Shown in pieces: positions 63,626 to 64,000 of a DNA stretch of 64,000 nt. The first letter of the stretch is position 1. Each line of letters opens with the position of its first letter. Made by a program: the position numbers and the translations under genes. The stretch covers positions 1,860,001-1,924,000 of the forward strand of contig CP005973.1 of assembly GCA_000940995.1 (NCBI GenBank). The letters run 5' to 3'. The notes below the pieces were generated by a model that was not told the DNA's origin, ran no database searches, and worked only from the letters and a program-made list of their open reading frames with translations. This DNA comes from Photobacterium gaetbulicola Gung47. GTDB taxonomy: Bacteria > Pseudomonadota > Gammaproteobacteria > Enterobacterales > Vibrionaceae.

Positions 63626-64000
63626 TTAAGCGTGCAGCAGTTCCATTGACTCTTTGGCGATTACCCACTCTTCGTTGGTTGGGATAACCATAGCCATTGG
63701 CGTGTTTGGCTTGGTGATAACACCCGCGTTGCCAAAACGTGCAGCCGCGTTGCCTTCTTCGTCTTCACGGTAGCCGAAGATCTTCAGGTTCTCAAGGATC
63801 TTGCTACGGATTGGCTGAGAGTTCTCACCGATACCGGCAGTGAAGATGATGGCGTCTAGTTCGTCTAGGGCAACCATGTATGAGCCGATGTACTTGGCCA
63901 CGCGGTAGCAGAAGATTTCAAACGCCAGTGTCGCGCCTTCGTGGCCGTTTTCCATCGCTTCGATGATGCCGCGACAGTCGCTTGTCAGGCCAGATACACC
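63626..64000 (-). CDS. ackA: Acetate kinase, C-terminal part (runs off right edge)
   Basis: About 124 residues are visible: SGLTSDCRGIIEA, YRVAKYIGSYMVAL, IIFTAGIGENSQPIR (nucleotide-binding), and the tail VIPTNEEWVIAKESMELL, all typical of AckA. It makes ATP from acetyl phosphate (or the reverse). In most relatives pta follows or lies near it; here the downstream side is the terminator, so pta must be elsewhere. Confidence 0.95.
   Translation of the reverse strand, partial: GVSGLTSDCRGIIEAMENGHEGATLAFEIFCYRVAKYIGSYMVALDELDAIIFTAGIGENSQPIRSKILENLKIFGYREDEEGNAAARFGNAGVITKPNTPMAMVIPTNEEWVIAKESMELLHA

Noticed and set aside
1..64000. CRISPR arrays, tRNA or rRNA genes
   Set aside because: I saw no regularly spaced repeats and no tRNA or rRNA-like sequence on either strand, but without a covariance search a tRNA could be missed.

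Overview
The window looks like a chromosomal segment of a marine gammaproteobacterium of the Vibrionaceae (Vibrio/Photobacterium type). This rests on the gene set rather than on any rRNA: uronate catabolism of the pectin and alginate kind, a YgjV-type membrane protein, a chitobiase-type GH20 enzyme, acetate kinase at the right edge, moderate GC with AT-rich intergenic DNA, and classical CRP-, FNR- and KdgR-like sites. The exact genus is not established.

Region 1 (1-11.9 kb, all minus strand) is one tight operon for a hybrid natural product. It runs HlyB-type ABC exporter, HlyD-type adaptor, SAM methyltransferase, a ligase-carrier-KS-AT-carrier megasynthase, a PanP-like PLP decarboxylase and a Tat-exported beta-lactamase-fold serine hydrolase that leaves the window on the left. 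A phosphopantetheinyl transferase and a type II thioesterase lie at 18.4-19.9 kb. Beside them is a second, broken PKS gene (20.1-21.2 kb) cut off by an IS3-type transposase remnant. Between these parts lie a GH20 hexosaminidase, a TDT/SLAC1-type transporter, a DUF2799 lipoprotein and two possible small proteins.

Region 2 (21.6-36.4 kb) is a KdgR-controlled oligogalacturonate/uronate regulon: a heparinase-fold lyase, SLC5 symporter, uxaC, ogl (PL22), kduD twice, kdgF, an RpiB-like isomerase, the IclR regulator kdgR, kdgK and eda. Ten sites fitting TGAAAC-N3-GTTTCA lie in front of these genes. A frameshifted HAD phosphatase and ygjV sit in the middle.

Region 3 (38.6-56.8 kb) is an alginate regulon with its own copies of kdgF, kdgK and eda: PL6 and PF05426 lyases, two PL17 oligoalginate lyases, two SLC5 symporters, a KdgM-type porin, an SDR and a GntR/FadR-type regulator. 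A different palindrome, TTGTA-N-TACAA, lies in front of its transcription units and fits the known FadR-subfamily consensus.

The most unusual element is at 47.75-48.17 kb: two nearly identical 134-bp units, each with a sigma70-like promoter and an intrinsic terminator on the minus strand. They look like a duplicated small-RNA gene. One copy has a KdgR-type site upstream; the other has a perfect TTGTA-N-TACAA palindrome over its -35 box. This would let each of the two uronate regulons drive its own copy of the same RNA.

Region 4 (56.9-64 kb) is ordinary: a small lipoprotein, a DEDDh exonuclease, a cNMP/CBS/DUF294 protein, a decayed AbgT transporter next to an M20 amidohydrolase with a divergent LysR regulator, and the 3' part of ackA.
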